The notes below the pieces were generated by a model. That model was not told where the DNA came from. It saw only the letters and a program-made list of their open reading frames with translations, and did no database searches. A program made the position numbers and the translations under genes. From positions 1 to 64,000 of the forward strand of contig CAMXCT020003201.1 in assembly GCA_947184155.2 (NCBI GenBank): a DNA stretch of 64,000 nt, in the 5' to 3' direction. Shown here piece after piece: positions 62,467 through 64,000 of this stretch (position 1 is its first letter; every line of letters starts with the position of its first letter). The DNA is from Cladocopium goreaui. Lineage: Eukaryota > Sar > Dinophyceae > Suessiales > Symbiodiniaceae.

Positions 62467-63644
62467 TGAACACCGGAGACATTGCCCTGGTGAACTACGG
62501 GGAACGCCCGGTCACATGGCACACCAGAATTTTGATGAGCCATGTGTGCCAAGATTTTTGGATTATCTTGACTCCCAACATGGACTATTATGAAGAACAG
62601 ATGTCTTTGTCCAATACGTAGATTTTCGGTTTTTGGGCGCTGGAGCACCGATTCCTCCAGACATCAACCCCATGACGGTTTATGGTTTTGGAGCAGTTGA
62701 TCCCTTGACTATGGCTAGATTGAGGGCACAAGCCGATGCTATGGCCGTGGGAGCTAGAGCTCTTCACCCTGCTCCTCCTCCAGTCCCAGGGCCAGTAGTG
62801 GCGCCTCCACCTTTGCCAGCTCCACCGCCAGGTGTGCCAGGTGTTGCAATGGCTTGGGGTCCCTGATACCTGGGTTGTGATGGAAGATGGAGAGGCTCAC
62901 AAGAAGGGAGATGTAGTTGCAGTTGACCCGAGTCCCTTGCCTGCTGGGCACATTGCCTTGGGAAACCGTGCTATTCTTCCATCGGGCAACAAGCATGTGG
63001 CTCTGCAGAAGGTTCCAGCTGCAGATGCTCCTAGTCTAAAATTGGAGGACATCCGCATCCTTCCTGTTCAATTTGATGCTCAAGGGACGCGGCGGAGAGA
63101 ATTCAACATTGCTGTGGCGTCATTTGTGGACACGATTCCCCAGGGTGGTGGACTTCAGCTGCAAGGGCCCACATCAATTCTCAACATAGTGAAGATGATG
63201 CGCGATCAGAATTTCACCCCGACGACTTTCCATGAGCATTGGGTTAGAACTGCAGACGTCGCAAAAGGGGACCGCTCAGTGTATGAGCAGGAGTGTTTGT
63301 CAAGGATTCTCGAGTCCATGATCACCATCGACCAGATCAATGTGCCCTGCTTGCAAAGCGCAGAACTGTTAGTTCGCAGGATGCAGGTCATCCGTGAGGC
63401 CCATAGAATCTCACCGGGCTCACCGGACTACTCGTCAGCTGATGTGATGATGGGCTGGAAATACCGTAGGTCAGGTCAAGGTGTTGACTCTGAGCTAGCA
63501 GCACACGTTGCTCAGGAACTGAAGAATGAGGCCATGATTGCTAAGGAATCAAGGAAAGCGAGAGAGGAGCAAGACGCCCGCCCCCGCAATGCCCGGAACA
63601 ACAACAAGAAGAAGGTCAACGATGGTGGCGGGGGAGACCAGTAA
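62467..63644 (+). pseudogene. Gag-like ORF of right-edge retroelement (two frameshifts)
   Basis: Three consecutive frames form one protein: 62467-62616 (MNTGDIALVNYGERPVTWH to SLSN), 62617-62865 (FLGAGAPIPPDINPMTVYGF, then a Pro/Ala-rich linker) and ~62866-63644 (DTWVVMEDGEAHKKGDVVAV to the C-terminus). Each junction needs a +1 shift, so this copy is damaged or has sequencing errors. The last ~200 residues are helical with PVQFDAQGTRRREFNIAVAS and end in a basic tail rich in Lys, Arg, Asn and Gly (RNARNNNKKK). That layout fits an RNA-binding Gag/ORF1p. There is no zinc knuckle. It is followed by an overlapping second ORF. Confidence 0.6.
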
Positions 63645-64000
63645 GGTCAAGATGGTGGATGGCGTTTGGGCCAGGCCACCCACCTGTTTTTTCCAGGCCC
63701 AAGCAGCAGGTGATGCATTTGGCATTGCTGCCAGTCCGAGGGAAATGGCGAAGAGTGGCAATTTTGTTTTTGATGGGAGCGATAGGCATAGAGGCCTTTT
63801 TCCTCTCCCTCTCCTTCTCTGCAGACATCATCAGCACGATCATCCCAGTTCATCCCAGAGGAGAAGACTGGCAAGATTCAATCGGAAAGTTGCTGCGGTG
63901 AATGAGATCATTGGATCACTCAACCACTTGTATGTCCCGTCCTCGGTTAATTCAAGTCTTCCACTATCCCCAACTGCTTCACAGAGGGCTGCTCAGACTG
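63622..64000 (+). CDS. 5' end of second ORF (probable Pol) of right-edge retroelement, partial
   Basis: In the +1 frame relative to the Gag-like ORF, an uninterrupted frame starts at ATG 63622 (or ATG 63652, MVDGVWARPPTCFFQAQ) and stays open to the window edge, overlapping the Gag end by 23 bp. It encodes an Arg-rich stretch (SSSQRRRLARFNRKVAAVNE) and then IIGSLNHLYVPSS. No catalytic motif is reached, so the polymerase assignment is by position only. The overlap and frame relation suggest reinitiation or +1 frameshifting. Confidence 0.5.
   Translation, partial: MVAGETSKVKMVDGVWARPPTCFFQAQAAGDAFGIAASPREMAKSGNFVFDGSDRHRGLFPLPLLLCRHHQHDHPSSSQRRRLARFNRKVAAVNEIIGSLNHLYVPSSVNSSLPLSPTASQRAAQT

Overview
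This window looks like nuclear DNA of a dinoflagellate, most likely a Symbiodiniaceae-type genome. The evidence is a relict spliced-leader-like sequence directly before a start codon, short pyrimidine-AG acceptor sites before ORFs, gene-poor sequence, and tyrosine-recombinase (YR) retroelements whose reverse transcriptase carries a C5-methyltransferase-like domain. I see no bacterial operons or ribosome-binding sites. Apart from one probable host gene in the AT-rich part, nearly everything recognisable is mobile or repetitive.

1-30.6 kb: an unclassified element, here called the Hel element, is present as several copies. Its parts are a large ORF (UPF1-like SF1 helicase followed by about 830 residues of unknown function), a short palindrome, a 133-aa helical ORF and a structured 3' region. 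Copy A/B (minus strand) is split at about 2.83/9.05 kb by a 6.2-kb insertion with inverted terminal similarity. That insertion carries an intact gene joining a J domain, an HUH Rep endonuclease and an SF3 helicase. Copy C/D (minus strand) is split by a complete 10.2-kb LTR element (11601-21810) with a 5-bp target duplication, a tRNA-iMet-like primer site and a polypurine tract, but no reverse transcriptase or integrase. Copy E (plus strand) lies head to head with D at about 25.66 kb. An inverted 3' end (F) follows.

30.7-38.6 kb: a 5'-truncated, decayed YR retroelement in the order YR, Gag, MTase-RT-RNase H, with 399-bp direct repeats at its 3' side. 38.6-43.3 kb: repeat debris, including a fourth Hel-type 3' end and two diverged ~650-bp units ending in the same 3' motif and an A-run.

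43.3-53.4 kb: a near-intact YR retroelement with split direct repeats (A1 - ORFs - B1A2 - B2) and the same gene order. In both YR elements Gag and Pol are in one frame separated by a single TGA, with no ATG before the MTase domain, which suggests stop-codon readthrough.

53.4-62 kb: AT-rich DNA, probably introns of a plus-strand host gene with small GC-richer exons, including a canonical CCCH zinc finger at 58.64-58.86 kb. It also holds a 10-bp minisatellite and a 2.8-kb TATATACTA satellite. 62-64 kb: the 5' part of another retroelement (two-TM ORF, Gag-like ORF with two frameshifts, start of a second ORF that runs off the window).

All assignments come from reading motifs and comparing copies inside the window; no database search was possible.
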